From: Capra hircus | Lineage: Eukaryota > Chordata > Mammalia > Artiodactyla > Bovidae | DNA: 64,000 nucleotides | Assembly (NCBI RefSeq): GCF_001704415.2 | Contig: NW_017189729.1 | Coordinates: forward strand, 1 to 64,000 | Direction: 5' to 3' | Shown: positions 23,802-34,607 of the stretch, one piece after another | How positions within the stretch are numbered: position 1 is the stretch's first letter | Layout: the number at the start of each line of letters is the position of its first letter | Notes under the pieces: model-generated | Databases searched by the model: none | Seen by the model: the letters and a program-made list of their open reading frames with translations, nothing else | Told to the model about the DNA's origin: nothing | Position numbers and translations under genes: made by a program

Positions 23802-24649
23802 CCTTATCCTTTTATCATTAAGATGATATATGTGCTTACTTACAGATAAAAGAATATTTGTTTGTGATTTTGGGTGTGACAATCATCTTGAAAGGGGTCT
23901 TATTTAATTGTTTTAGGACTTAAGATTCAGGCCTAACTCCGTGCTAAAATGGGAGAGAATGGAAAAACCCTAAGAAGATATAGTAACTCCCTTGAGAATA
24001 TACCCAAATCCATGAAAAATGTATCTCAAAACATTCAGCCAGTGACAACTCCTAGCATATGAATTCTTCTCTCCTCTTTCATGCTATTTCAGTAGGAAAG
24101 CATTGTACAACCTCCTCCAAGTCAAATATGTGTGAGTTTATCCCAGTTAATAATACTCTTCACAATCCTTTGACTAACATTTTTCCCTCTGAACAATCTT
24201 ACTTCCACCTGTAATCAGTAGGCAAGAGTTAAAATGCCAGACTAATTCTAGGATGATTTTATCTCTGAAATCACCAATTTTGATGACAACCTGCTATAAT
24301 AATCTTTTTGTTGTATGATTTATTTCTCTCTTGTATTTATATGCTATAAACTAGAAAAGTAAGGGGTCAATTCCGTTCTCCCTAAGTCAACAGAACTATC
24401 ATATTTCACTTCTTAAATTATCTAACAATTCATAATATTTGCTCTTCTTAGCAGTCTTGGGAGCACTTGAGTTTCTGCTACACAGCAGGATTAGCTTCCA
24501 TTTAAGGGGGGCAGGGAGGTTAATGTTGGAATATCATGAAAATTACACAATGAAAACCACAGAGTAAAGAGTATCCAGTAAATGTATGGTCTATCAAAAT
24601 GTAATTTTTGAAAACAATCTGTGGATACATAAATCACAACTGTACTTTA
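23802..24649. other. Single-copy intron sequence
   Basis: No repeat or exon recognised. Confidence 0.45.
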
Positions 24650-24773
24650 GGAATGTAAGATGTTGCAGTCATTTTGGAAAACAGTTTGAGATTTCTTAAA
24701 AATGTTAAACATAAAGTTACCATTCAATCCAGCAATTCCACTTAGAGATATATATGGAAATAAATGAAAACAT

Positions 24774-25052
24774 GCTGCTGCTGCTGCTGCTAAGTTGCTT
24801 CAGTCATGTCCGACTCTGTGCGACCCCATAGACAGCAGCCCACCAGGCTCCCCCACCCCTAGAATTCTCTAGGCAAGAATATTGGAGTGGGTTGCCATTT
24901 CCTTCTCCAATGCATGAAAGTGAAAAGTGAAAGTGAAGTCTCTCAGTTGTGTCCGACTCTTAGCGACCCCATGGACTGCAGCCTACCAGGCTCCTCCATC
25001 CATGGGATTTTCCAAACAAGAATACTGGAGTGGGGTGCCGTTGCCTTCTCCA
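24774..25052 (-). mobile_element. BOV-A2 SINE with TSD
   Basis: A dimer-like SINE in reverse: GCTGCTGCTGCTGCTGCTAAG start, two SINE monomers joined through a GAAAGTGAAAAGTGAAAGTG linker. Its flanks are AAATGAAAACAT (24762-24773) and AAATGAAAATAT (25053-25064), a 12-bp TSD with one mismatch. Confidence 0.92.
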
Positions 25053-26085
25053 AAATGAAAATATATGACCACCTAAAATTTGTACCTAAACATTATTTAT
25101 AATAAGCAAAACGTGGAAACAACCTAAATATCCATCATCACCTTAACTGGGAAACAAAATGTAGAATAGAATATGTAGAATGTTCATATGATTGAATATT
25201 ATGCAGGCATTAAAGGCAATGAAGTACTGAAAAATGCTAAAGTATGGATGAGCCTTAAAAACATCATCTTGAGAGGGTAACAGGCAGGAAGACCAGGGGT
25301 CTCCAAACAGAGGAATAGGCTGCAAGTGTCAGACATTTTTTATCTCTCTTAAGTGGCAGGAGGAAACAAACTAGTGTTATATTTTTCCCCTTCTCTATAC
25401 AAACATAAAAAGAAGTTTCTCTTAAAATTTTATGTTGACATAATGACACCTGGTTCCGCCTGAACTTAACTTTTCTCAAACCTTGAGCTAACCAATGCAA
25501 TTTTCTTATGGAAATGTTTGTCTTAAGCTATGTTAATGTACTATGTATTTACTCTAGACTCTGTCTTCAATTCAGTTCTGTCAGTTCAGTCGCTCAGTCC
25601 TGTTCGACTCTTTGCGACCCCATGAATCACAGCACGCCAGGACTCCCTGTCCATCACCAACTCCTGGAGTTCACTCAGGCTCACGTCTATGGAGTCAGTG
25701 ATGCCATCCAGCCATCTCATCCTCTATCGTCCCCTTCTTCTCCTGCCCCCAATCCCTCAAAGCATCAGAGTCTTTTCCAATGAGTCAACTCTTCGCATGA
25801 GGTGGCCAAAGTACTGGAGTTTCAGCTTTAGCATCATTCCTTCCAAAGAAATCCCAGAGCTGATCTCCTTCAGAATGGACTGGTTGGATCTCCTTGCAGT
25901 CCAAGGGACTCTCAAGAGTCTTCTCCAACACCACAGTTCAAAACCATCAAATCTTCAGTGGTCAGCCTTCTTCACAGTCCAACTCTCACATCCATACATG
26001 ACTACTGGAAAAACCGAAGCTTTGACTAGACGGAGCTTAGTCGGCAAAGTAATGTCTCTGCTTTTGAATATGCTATGTAGGTTGG

Positions 26086-27115
26086 TCATAACTTTTCTTC
26101 CAAGGAGTAAGCATCTTTTAATTTCATGGCTGCAGTCACCATCTGCAGTGATTTTGGTGCTCCCCCAAAAATAAAATCTGACACTGTTTCCACTGTTTCC
26201 CCATCTGTTTCCCATGAAGTGATGGGACCAGATGCCATGATTTTTGTTTTCTGAATGTTGAGCTTTATGCCAACTTTTTCACTCTCCACTTTCACTTTCA
26301 TCAAGAGGCTTTTTAGTTCCTCTTTACTTTCTGCCATAAGGGTGGTGTCATCTGCATATCTGAGGTTATTGATATTTTTCCCGGCAATCGTGATTCCAGC
26401 TTGCGTTTCTTCCAGTCGAGCGTTTTTCATGATATACTCTGCATATAAGTTGAATAAGCAGGGTGACAATATATAGCCTTGACGTACTCTGTTTCCTATT
26501 TGGAACCAGTCTGTTGTTCCACGTCCAGTTCTCACTGTTGCTTCCTGGCCTGCATATAGATTTCTCTAGAGGCAGGTCAGGTGGTCTGGCATTCTCATCT
26601 CTTAAAGAATTTTCCAGTTTATTGTGGTCCACACATTCAAAGGCTTTGGCATAATCAATAGAGCAGAAATAGATGTTTTTCTGGAACTCTCTTGCCTTTT
26701 CCACGATCCAGGGGATGTTGGTAATTTGATCTCTGGTTCCTCTGCCTTTTCTAAAACCAGCTTGAACATCTGGAAGTTTACGTTTCACATATTGCTGAAG
26801 CCTGGCTTGAAGAATTTTGAGCATTACTTCACTAGTGTGTGGGATGAGGGCAATTGTTCGGTAGTTTGAGCATTCCATGGCATTGCCTTTCTTTGGGATT
26901 GGAGTGAAAACTGACCTTTTCCAGTCCTGTGGCCACTGCTGAGTTTTCCAAATTTGCTGGCATATTGAGTGCAGCACTTTCACAGCATTATCTTTCAGGA
27001 TTTGAAATAGCTCTACTGGAATTCCATCTCCTCTACTAGCTTTGTTCATAATGATGCTTCCTAAGGCCCACTTGACTTCACATTCCAGGATATCTGGCTC
27101 TGGATGAGTGATCAC
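26086..27115 (-). pseudogene. BovB reverse-transcriptase remnant
   Basis: Two overlapping minus-strand frames (26366-27115 and 26086-26535) hold the reverse transcriptase, with a frameshift between them near 26500. The YADD catalytic box is intact at 26347-26358. The first frame carries SIDYAKAFECVDHNKL, where the metal-binding aspartate of the first catalytic block is in DYAKAF. Confidence 0.85.
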
Positions 27116-27204
27116 ACCATCGTGATTATCAGGGTCGTGAGGATTATTTTTGTACAGTTCTTCTGTGTATTCTTGTCATCTATTCTTAATATCTTCTGCT
27201 TCTG

Positions 27205-28378
27205 TTAGGTCCATACATTTCTGTCCTTTATCGAGCCCACCTTTGCATGAAATGGTCCCTTGGTATCTCTAATTTTGTTGAAGAGATCTCTAGTCTTTCC
27301 CATTCTGTTCTTTTCCTCTATTTCTTTACATTGATCACTGAAGAAGGCTTTCTTATCTCTTCTTGCTCTTCTCTGGAACTCTGCATTCAGATGCTTATAT
27401 TTTTCTTTTTCTCCTTGGCTTTTTGCTTCTCTTATTTTCATAGCTATTTGTAAGGCTTCCTCAGACAGCCATTTTCCTTTTTTGCATTTCTTTTCCATAG
27501 GGATGGTCTTGATCCCTGTCTCCTGTACAGTGTCACAATCCTCATTCCATAGTTCATCAGGCACTCTATCTATCAGATCTAAGCCCTTAAATCTATTTCT
27601 CCCTTCCACTGTATAATCATAAGGGACTTGATTTAGGTCATACCTGAGTGGTCGAGCGGTTTTCCCTACTTTCTTCAATTTAAGTCTGAATTTGGTAATA
27701 AGGAGTTCATAATCTGAGTCAAAGTCAGCTCCTGGTCTTGTTTTGGTTGATTGTATAGAGCTTCTCCATCTTTGGCTACAGAGAATATAATCAATCTGAT
27801 TTCGGTGTTGATCATCTGGTGATATCCATGTGTAGAGTCTTCTCTTGTGTTGTTGGAAGAGGGTGTTTGCTATGACCAGTGCAGTTTTTGGCAAAACTCT
27901 ATTAGTCTTTGCCCTGCTTCATTCTGCATTCCAAGGCCAAATTTGCCTGTTACTCCAGGTGTTTCTTAACTTCCTACTTTTGCATTCCAGTCTCCTATAA
28001 TGAAAAGGACATCTTTTTTGGGTGTTAGTTCTAAAAGCTCTTGTAGGTCTTCATAGAACCATTCAACTTCAGCTTCTTCAGCATTACTGGTTGGGGCATA
28101 GACTTGGAAAACTGTGATATTGAATGGTTTGCCTTGGAGACGATCAGAGATCATTCTGTCGTTTTTGAGGTTGCATCCAAGTACTGCATTTTGGACTCTT
28201 TTTTGACCATGATGGCTACTCCATTTCTCCCCTGGGATTCCTGCCCACAGTAGTAGATATAATGGTCATTTGAGTTAAATTCACCCATTCCACTCCATTT
28301 TAGTTCACTGATTCCTAGAATGTTGATGTTCACCCTTGCCATCTCCTGTTTGACCACTTCCAATTTGCCTTGATTCAT
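27205..28378 (-). pseudogene. BovB AP-type endonuclease remnant
   Basis: Three minus-strand frames (28151-28378, 27966-28154, 27205-27894) cover the endonuclease. Visible blocks are NINILGISELKWSGMG, IIGDWNAKVGS and RNQIDYILCSQRW. The closing block reads DSDYELL; the copy at 42658-43398 has SDHELL at that place, so the catalytic histidine is replaced by tyrosine (codon 27709-27711). Stops and shifts separate the pieces, so the protein is dead. Confidence 0.85.
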
Positions 28379-29032
28379 GAACCTGACATTCCAGGTTCCT
28401 ATGCAGTATTGCTCTTTACAGCATCAGACCTTGCTTCTATCACCAGTCACATCCACAGCTGGGTATTGTTTTTGCTGTGGCTCCATCCCTTCATTCTTTC
28501 TCGAATTATTTCTCCACTGACCTCCAGTAGCATATTGGGCACCTACTGACCTGGGGAGTACCTCTTTCAGTATCCTATCATTTTGCCTTTTCATACTGTT
28601 CATGGGGTTGTCATGTCAAGAATACTGAAGTGGTTTTCCATTCCCTTCTCCAGTGGACCACATTCTATCGGACCAAGTGGGTCCCACCTAAAGGCTCAGA
28701 ACCGACTTGACAAACCAGTATGTTATACTCATACATTGTTCTCCTAATCTATGTTAATGAAAGTATATATTTGTATGGAAATCTGCCTTTCTTCAATATT
28801 CATATCAATAGTTTTATGGCCCGGGATGAGTCACCTGGTTCCAATGTTATCTCAAAATGCATGTTGTGGTGAGGGGCCTGGTGCCATTATCCGAGTTTTG
28901 ATACATTTCCTTTCTTTAATTAGCAGACAGCTAATAGTTATATATCATCAAGCTAAAGACTAACAAGGGAGCATTCTTTCTGCCTCCTTCTGATGTCTAT
29001 GTGAGAAGCTTTCTCTATCTCTTTTATACTTT

Positions 29033-29038
29033 AATAAA
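29033..29038 (+). promoter_or_regulatory. AATAAA of ERV1-type LTR copy 1
   Basis: AATAAA sits at the same place in all three LTR copies (30872-30877 in copy 2, 44082-44087 in copy 3). It marks the R region and fixes the plus orientation. Confidence 0.6.
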
Positions 29039-29499
29039 ACTTTATTACCCAGAAGCTCTGAGCCATCAAGGCTCATCACTGGCCTCTGATTGAATTCTTC
29101 TCCTCTGGAGGTCAAGAATCTTGGCATCTTTTGTGGTTCAACAACAACCGTTCAATGTCAAGTTAAAGAAGTCAAACTTAAGAGATCATATGTTCTATAA
29201 TTCCATTTATATGAAATATCTAATATGGGCAAATCCATAGAGACAATATAATGCATTAATAGATTAGTGGAGGACTGGAGGGACTGGAGAGTGAAGAAAA
29301 TTGAGGTAACTCTTAATAGGTATGAGTTTCTCTTAGGGGTAACAAAAATTTCTGGAATTGGATAATTGTAATTATTTCACAGATCTAAACTCTCAAAAGC
29401 ACCTGAACTGTGTACTTTAAAAGGGTGAATTTTGTGTTATATGAATTATACTCTAGTAAAGCTTATAAGAAATCACTTTGTGACAACACAGATGGACCT

Positions 29500-29555
29500 T
29501 GATGGCATTATGCTATGTGAAATAAGTTGATGGCATTATGCTATGTGAAATAAGT
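29500..29555 (+). repeat. Perfect 28-bp tandem duplication
   Basis: A 28-bp unit beginning TGATGGCATTATGC is present twice without mismatch (29500-29527 and 29528-29555) inside the old L1. The L1 around it is diverged, so the duplication is much later than the insertion. Confidence 0.9.
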
Positions 29556-29939
29556 CAGAGGAAAAAAAAATATAGTATGATCTCATATATCGAACAAGAA
29601 AATGCTCATAAATATAGAGAACGGATCAATAGTTGCTGAGGCTAGTTGGAGGAATGGGCAAAATGGGTGAAGGGGATCAAAGGTAAAAACCTCCAATTAT
29701 AAAATAACTAAAGTCATACGGTTATAATGTATAGCATAGTGACTATAGTTAATACTATACTGCATACTTGAAAGTTGCTAAAGAGTATTAAAAATCCTCA
29801 TTGCTAGAAAAAAAAATTTTTTAACTCTGACAGTGACAGACTGTTAACTAGACATATGATGGTGATCATTTTGCAATACATACAAATCCTAAATCATTAT
29901 GTTTTGCACCTGAAACTAATACAATGCTATAAAATAAGA

Positions 29940-32285
29940 GATACCGAGGGAACATTCAACGCCCATTTCACGGGCACAATAAAGGACAGAAAGAGTATGG
30001 ACCTAATACTAAGCAGAAGATATTAAGAGGAGGTGGCAAGAATACTCAGAAAAAAACATACAAAAAAATTAATGACTCAGATAACCATGATAATTTGATC
30101 ACTCACCTAGAGCCATATATCCTGGAGTACAAAATCAAGTGGGCCTTAAGAAGCATCACTATAAATAAAGCTAGTGGAGGTGATGGAATTCCAGCTGAGC
30201 TACTTCAGATCCTAAAAGATGATGTGATTAAAGTGCTACACTCAATATGCTAGTGAGAAGGTAACAGGCAGGAAGGCCAGGGGTCTCCAAATGGAGGAAA
30301 TAGCCTGCAAGTGTCAGACATTTTTATCTCTCTTAAGTGGCAGGAGGAAACAAACTAGTGATATATTTTCCTTCTCTACACAAATTTAAAAGGAGGTTTC
30401 TCTTAAAATTCTGTGTTGCCATAGTGATACTTGGTTTCACCTGAAGTTAATCAATGCCTTTTTCTTATGGAAATGTTTACCTTAAGCTATGCTAATGTAC
30501 TATGCATTTACTCCAAACTCTTCAAGTAGGTTCCCCCTTTTAGGCTCAGAACCTACTTGATAAACCAGTATGTTATACTCCTATATTGTTCCTCTAATCT
30601 ATGTAAATGAAACTATTTGTGATCTGCCGTTCTTCAAGATTCAAGTTAATCATTTTATGGCCCAAGATAAATCATTTGGCGCCAAGATTATCCCAAAATG
30701 CATCTTATGGGTGAGGGGCCTGGTGCCATTCTGAGTTTTAAGACATTCCTTTCTTTCATTAACAAGCTGCTTGTGACTATATAACATCCAGCTGGAGACT
30801 AGCAGAGGGGTACTCTTCCTGCACCCTTCTGATGCCTATGTCAGAAGCTTTCTCTATCTCCTTTATACGTTAATAAAACTTTGTTACACAAAAGCTCTGA
30901 GCAATCAAGCCTTGTCTCTGGCCCCGGATTAAATTCTTCTCCTCCAGGGGCCAAGAATCCCGGCATCGTAATTCAACAACAACCTTCCACCAGCAAACTT
31001 GGAAAATGTCAGTTTTATTCCAATCCCAAAGAAAGGCAATGCCAAAGAATCTTCAACCTACTGCCCAGCTGCACTCATTTCACACACTAGCAAATTAATG
31101 TTCAACATTCTCCAAGCTAGGGTTCAACAGTATGTGAACCAAGAACTTCCAAATGTTCAAGCTGGATTTAGAAAAAGAGAGAGGAATCAGAGATCAACTT
31201 GCCAACTTGTATGATATACAAAAGGGAAGAGTATTCTGGAAAAACCTACTTCTGCTTCATTGACTATGCTAAAAGCTTTGGCTGTGTGGATCACACCAAA
31301 CTTCAGAAAATTATTAGATAGGAATACCAGACCACCTTACCTGTCACCTGATAAATGTGTATGCAGGTCAAGAAGCATCAGTTAGAAGCAGACATGGGAA
31401 AACAGACTGGTCCACATTGGGAAAGGAGTACGTCAAGGTTGTTTACTATCACCCTGCTTATTTAACGTATATGCAGAGTACATCATGTGACATGCCAGGC
31501 TGTATCAAGCACAAGCTTCAATCAAGACTGCCAGGAGAAAAATAACCTCAGAAATTCAGATGACATCACTTTTATGGCAGAAAACAAAGAGGAACTAAAG
31601 AGCCTTTTGATTAAGGTGAAAGAGGAGAGTGAAAAGGCTGGCTTAAAACTCAACATCCATTAAACAAAGATCACGGCATTCGGTCCCATATCTTCATGGC
31701 AAATAGATGAGGAAACAATGGAAACAGTGACAGACTTTATTTTCTTGGGCTCCAAAGTCACTGCAGATGGTGACTGCAGCCATGAAATTAAAAGACATTT
31801 GCTCCTTGGATGAAAAGCTCTGACAAACCTAGGCGGCATATAAAGAAAGCCAACAAAGGTCCAGTAGTCATGTCTGGATGTGGTAGTTGGACCATAAAGA
31901 AGGCTGAGCATCAAAGAATTGATGCTTTTGAAATGTGGTGTTGGAGAAGACTCTTGAGAGTCTCTTGGACAGCAAAAAGATCAAACCAGTCAATCCTAAA
32001 GGAAATCATTTATTGGAAGGACTGATGCTGATGCTGAAGCTTAAGCTCCAATACTTTGGCCACCTGATGCGAAGAACTAACTCATTAGAAAAGACCCAGA
32101 TGCTGGGAAAGATTGAGGGCAGGAGGAGAAGGGAATGACAGGATGAGATGGTTGGATGGTATCACTGACTCACCGTACATGAGTTTGAGCAAGCTCTGAG
32201 AGATGGTGAAGAAAAGGGAAGCCTGGCATGCTCCATCCATGGGGTCTCAAAGAGTTGGACTGACTGAGTGACTGAACAACAACAA
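29940..32285 (+). mobile_element. BovB split by an ERV1-type LTR
   Basis: Pieces 29940-30253 and 30990-32285, forward, starting in the linker (GAGATACC) and ending in CTGAACAACAAC. The frame is heavily broken; the longest pieces are 30881-31214 and 31810-32138. It was inserted in an old L1 and later received the LTR. Confidence 0.88.
30254..30989 (+). mobile_element. ERV1-type solo LTR, copy 2 (uninterrupted)
   Basis: A 736-bp LTR starts TGAGAAGGTAACAGG and ends CAACCTTCCA. It is flanked by CTAG (30250-30253) and CCAG (30990-30993), a 4-bp TSD with one change. The BovB consensus from other copies has CCAG once here. TATATAAC lies near 30778 and AATAAA at 30872-30877. This is the reference copy for the other two. 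I cannot name the family with certainty; MER41_BT is one guess. Confidence 0.85.
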
Positions 32286-32312
32286 TGTCAATTACATCTC
32301 AATTTAACAAAA

Positions 32313-32663
32313 GTTACATGATTCTGTTTTCTAGTCCCAAAATATAAAAAAGAGTACTCGTGGTTGATAGATTAACATTAATTTGAGTCATAAATGACAG
32401 AAGCTTTCTGAACAATTTCTTTCAAAATTGTTTTTGTATAGTAAAAGCTGCTTTTGCAGGATAAAACTCATTTTAGATAATAGAAAATCTTTAAACTTGC
32501 TAATAAAGATACTGAATTTAGATTCAGTGCATGCATTTAGTTTCACTGCATACACTGGTCTTATTCATACGTCAGTACTGATGATATCCAAGTATGACAA
32601 AACTATAAAGGATGGAGTTTAGAAAAACTAGGGATTATTTCCAAGTCCCTTAGACTAATATGG
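32313..32663. other. Single-copy intron sequence
   Basis: Nothing recognised in this stretch. Confidence 0.45.
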
Positions 32664-32675
32664 TCACTAAATGTG

Positions 32676-32968
32676 TGTGTGTATTTGTGTGCTCAGTTGC
32701 TTCTGATTCTGAGACCCCATGGACTGTAGCTTGTCAGGCTCCTCTGTCCATGGGATTGTCCCTGAAAAAACCAATACAATATTGTAAAGTAAAAATAATA
32801 ATAATAATAATAAAATTTAAAAAAAATAGAAACAAACAAAAAAAAAACCCACTTGTATGGGTTGCCATTTCCTCCCTCAGTGCATCTTTTCCAAAGCAAA
32901 AATCAACCCCAGGTCTCCTGTATCTCCTGTATTGCAGGATTCTTTACCAGTGAGCCACTGGGGAAGTC
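32676..32968 (-). mobile_element. Bov-tA SINE with 12-bp TSD, carrying a small insertion
   Basis: Reverse-oriented Bov-tA with a TGTGTGTGTATT tail. TCACTAAATGTG at 32664-32675 and 32969-32980 is a perfect TSD. About 85 bp of L1 tail interrupts the middle, and part of the SINE core next to it (the GGCAAGAATACTGG motif) is missing. Confidence 0.9.
32768..32850 (+). mobile_element. Minimal L1 3' tail insertion
   Basis: The sequence ACCAATACAATATTGTAAAG is the last transcribed part of L1_BT and is followed by AATAAT units and an A-rich end. Only about 25 bp of L1 besides the tail was copied. Confidence 0.75.
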
Positions 32969-32980
32969 TCACTAAATGTG

Positions 32981-33524
32981 AATCTTCATTAAATGTGAGA
33001 GAAAATTTAATATGCCCAGTTATATAAAAAAACTTTATGTATATTAACCTGCCATTTATAAAAGAAACAGGAACAATTATGACAGTGCACAGTAGTTGTT
33101 ATTTTAATTTTTAAGTTGCACATATAATTTTAAGAGGCAGATATATGCTGTAAATCAGCTTTTGAAATCTGGCTCTGCAATAAGCAAAATTACTATTGAA
33201 TTTTTTGTCAAGTTCCAATTAATTCACAGATGACCTTCTTCAAAATGATAAAATGTACCCACAGTCAGCTATTATAAACTCTATATATAAACACAATCTC
33301 TCAAGTAACATATACAACCAATTATTTACAATAATTTCTCCAAATGTTTTAGAGAAAGGAGTTAAAATTCTATTTTTTGTCCAGTTTAAGAACTATCACT
33401 TACATTTTCCTTTCCTGTTATTTTTCACCTGTTTGCACTTAATCTGTATGAAAAACATGCATTTTCTAGATGATACTGCAAATAAACTTGCATATACCTT
33501 GAAGAGAAAAGTCTGCTGGGTAAC
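32981..33524. other. Single-copy intron sequence
   Basis: Nothing recognised; AT-rich. Confidence 0.45.
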
Positions 33525-33870
33525 ACCCAGCATGGTTTCCTAAAGATCAAGTATTGTCAGATGAATCTAATCTCCTTCTGTGACAGAATGACAGCTTGAG
33601 ATATTGAGAGGAAGTGATAGACATAATTTATTTTGACTTTATCAAGGTTATTGAGACCAGTCTAAAATATTGGCTCATCAATAAACTGTGAAAATCCAAG
33701 CAAGTGATACACCTACAAAGCGTTCTCAGGAGGCAGGAAATGGGCACTCTAAGAGTGGTCACCCATGGATCAATGTCAGTCTGGGGTTATGATACAAAAT
33801 ATCTCCCAAATTCCCAAGGGTAGGCAAATATTTGCATCAGTGCCCTGAACATGGACATAGGCATAATTTT
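33525..33870 (+). repeat. Probable L3/CR1 LINE relic
   Basis: The order of weak matches fits the mammalian L3/CR1 reverse-transcriptase region: CAGCATGGTTTCCTAAAG, then GTCAGATGAATCTAATCTCC, then a TTTTGACTTTATCAAGG block corresponding to the D-F-S-K-A-F motif, then a CCCATGGATCAATGTCAG block. It is strongly diverged and has no open frame. Confidence 0.55.
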
Positions 33871-34601
33871 GATCATGTGACACTAGCCCAAAGCTTCTGA
33901 AGATCAGTTTAGAATTTGAAGTGTCATCACTAAAGGAAGGTTCAATAAGAAATTAATGATACAGAAAGTCAGAGCACTGGATTCAAGAGAGCACCCATTT
34001 AGTAAAAATAATGCAAACAGATTATGGGGACAAACAATGTTTGAGAACCATAGAAATGAAATTAGAATTCAAAAGCAATAATGATCTTTCAAATTCCTTT
34101 ATTGTATCTAAGGCACAAAGAGAGGAAGGAACTCATTCAAAATCACAGGACAAAAGTGCACCAGAGCTAAGCATTTACTATTAGAAATATTTAAGGAGTA
34201 TTTAACATGTAGGAATCAAGACAACAAACCTAATACTGGTTAGATTCTTCCTCAGAAGTAGATTTCTGCCCATTATTCCATTGATATTGTATATGAGGGC
34301 AAGAGGAAGTTGGGGGATTAAGAAAAAAATCAGAATGATTATAGTATGGCAAATAAGATCTATACGGAAAGATCACATCATTTCAAATTATTCACTGTAA
34401 AGAAGATGAAATGGTTAGCTTAGCTTGGAGGTATTATTATACAAACTATCTTAATAACACTGACAAAACAAGTTCTTAATCCACTGCATGAGTTATTGAG
34501 AGTAGACACTGTAATTCTCCAACAGTGAGAGTTACTTATTCTTGGAATAAGTTTTTAGAAGTGTCTTTGAAAGTACAATTTCTCCTTGTTTACATCCTTT
34601 G
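33871..34601. other. Intron sequence, possibly with further old repeat
   Basis: Part may continue the L3/CR1 relic. The stretch near 34095-34170 is weakly MIR-like. No exon was seen. Confidence 0.4.
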
Positions 34602-34607
34602 GAAGGA

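Larger units (their letters stand above)
25571..28670 (-). mobile_element. Near-full-length BovB inside the LTR
   Basis: 3.1 kb of BovB in reverse, with the TTCAG-type tail at 25571. Reading the minus strand, the endonuclease (28378-27205), reverse transcriptase (27115-26086) and C-terminal region (26215-25571) follow in order. It stops in the 5' untranslated part that the copy at 49526 carries further. The LTR sequence resumes at 28671 in register with copy 2. Only a weak duplication (TTCAA/ACCAA) is visible at the ends. Confidence 0.9.
25270..29154 (+). mobile_element. ERV1-type solo LTR, copy 1, split by BovB
   Basis: LTR pieces 25270-25570 and 28671-29154 match copy 2 (30254-30989) over their length. 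It starts TGAGAGGGTAACAGG and ends CAACCGTTCA. The 4-bp flanks are ATCT (25266-25269) and ATGT (29155-29158); four bases fit ERV1-type integration. An AATAAA lies at 29033-29038. No internal viral genes are adjacent. It is an old endogenous retrovirus copy reduced to one LTR. Confidence 0.8.
24650..29470 (+). mobile_element. Old mammalian L1 (L1M-type) 3' end, host of nested insertions
   Basis: Three separated pieces join into one old L1 3' end: about 24650-24773 (AACATAAAGTTACCATTC), 25065-25269 (GTGGAAACAACCTAAATATCC) and 29155-29470 (TTCCATTTATATGAAAT, then TTTAAAAGGGTGAATTTTG). The gaps are a BOV-A2 SINE and an LTR that carries a BovB. Sequence identity to L1M ends is from memory. Confidence 0.8.
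29472..32312 (+). mobile_element. Old mammalian L1 (L1MA-type) 3' end, host of BovB
   Basis: 29472-29939 matches the old L1 3' end (GGTAAAAACCTCCAATTATAA, GACTATAGTTAATAC, TTTGCACCTGAAACTAATAC). The last piece, ATGTCAATTACATCTCAAT, is found only after the BovB, at about 32286-32312. The BovB therefore landed in its final 30 bp. Confidence 0.78.

Noticed and set aside
25571..28670. BovB as a currently active element
   Set aside because: Frames are broken in endonuclease and reverse transcriptase, and the catalytic histidine is lost.
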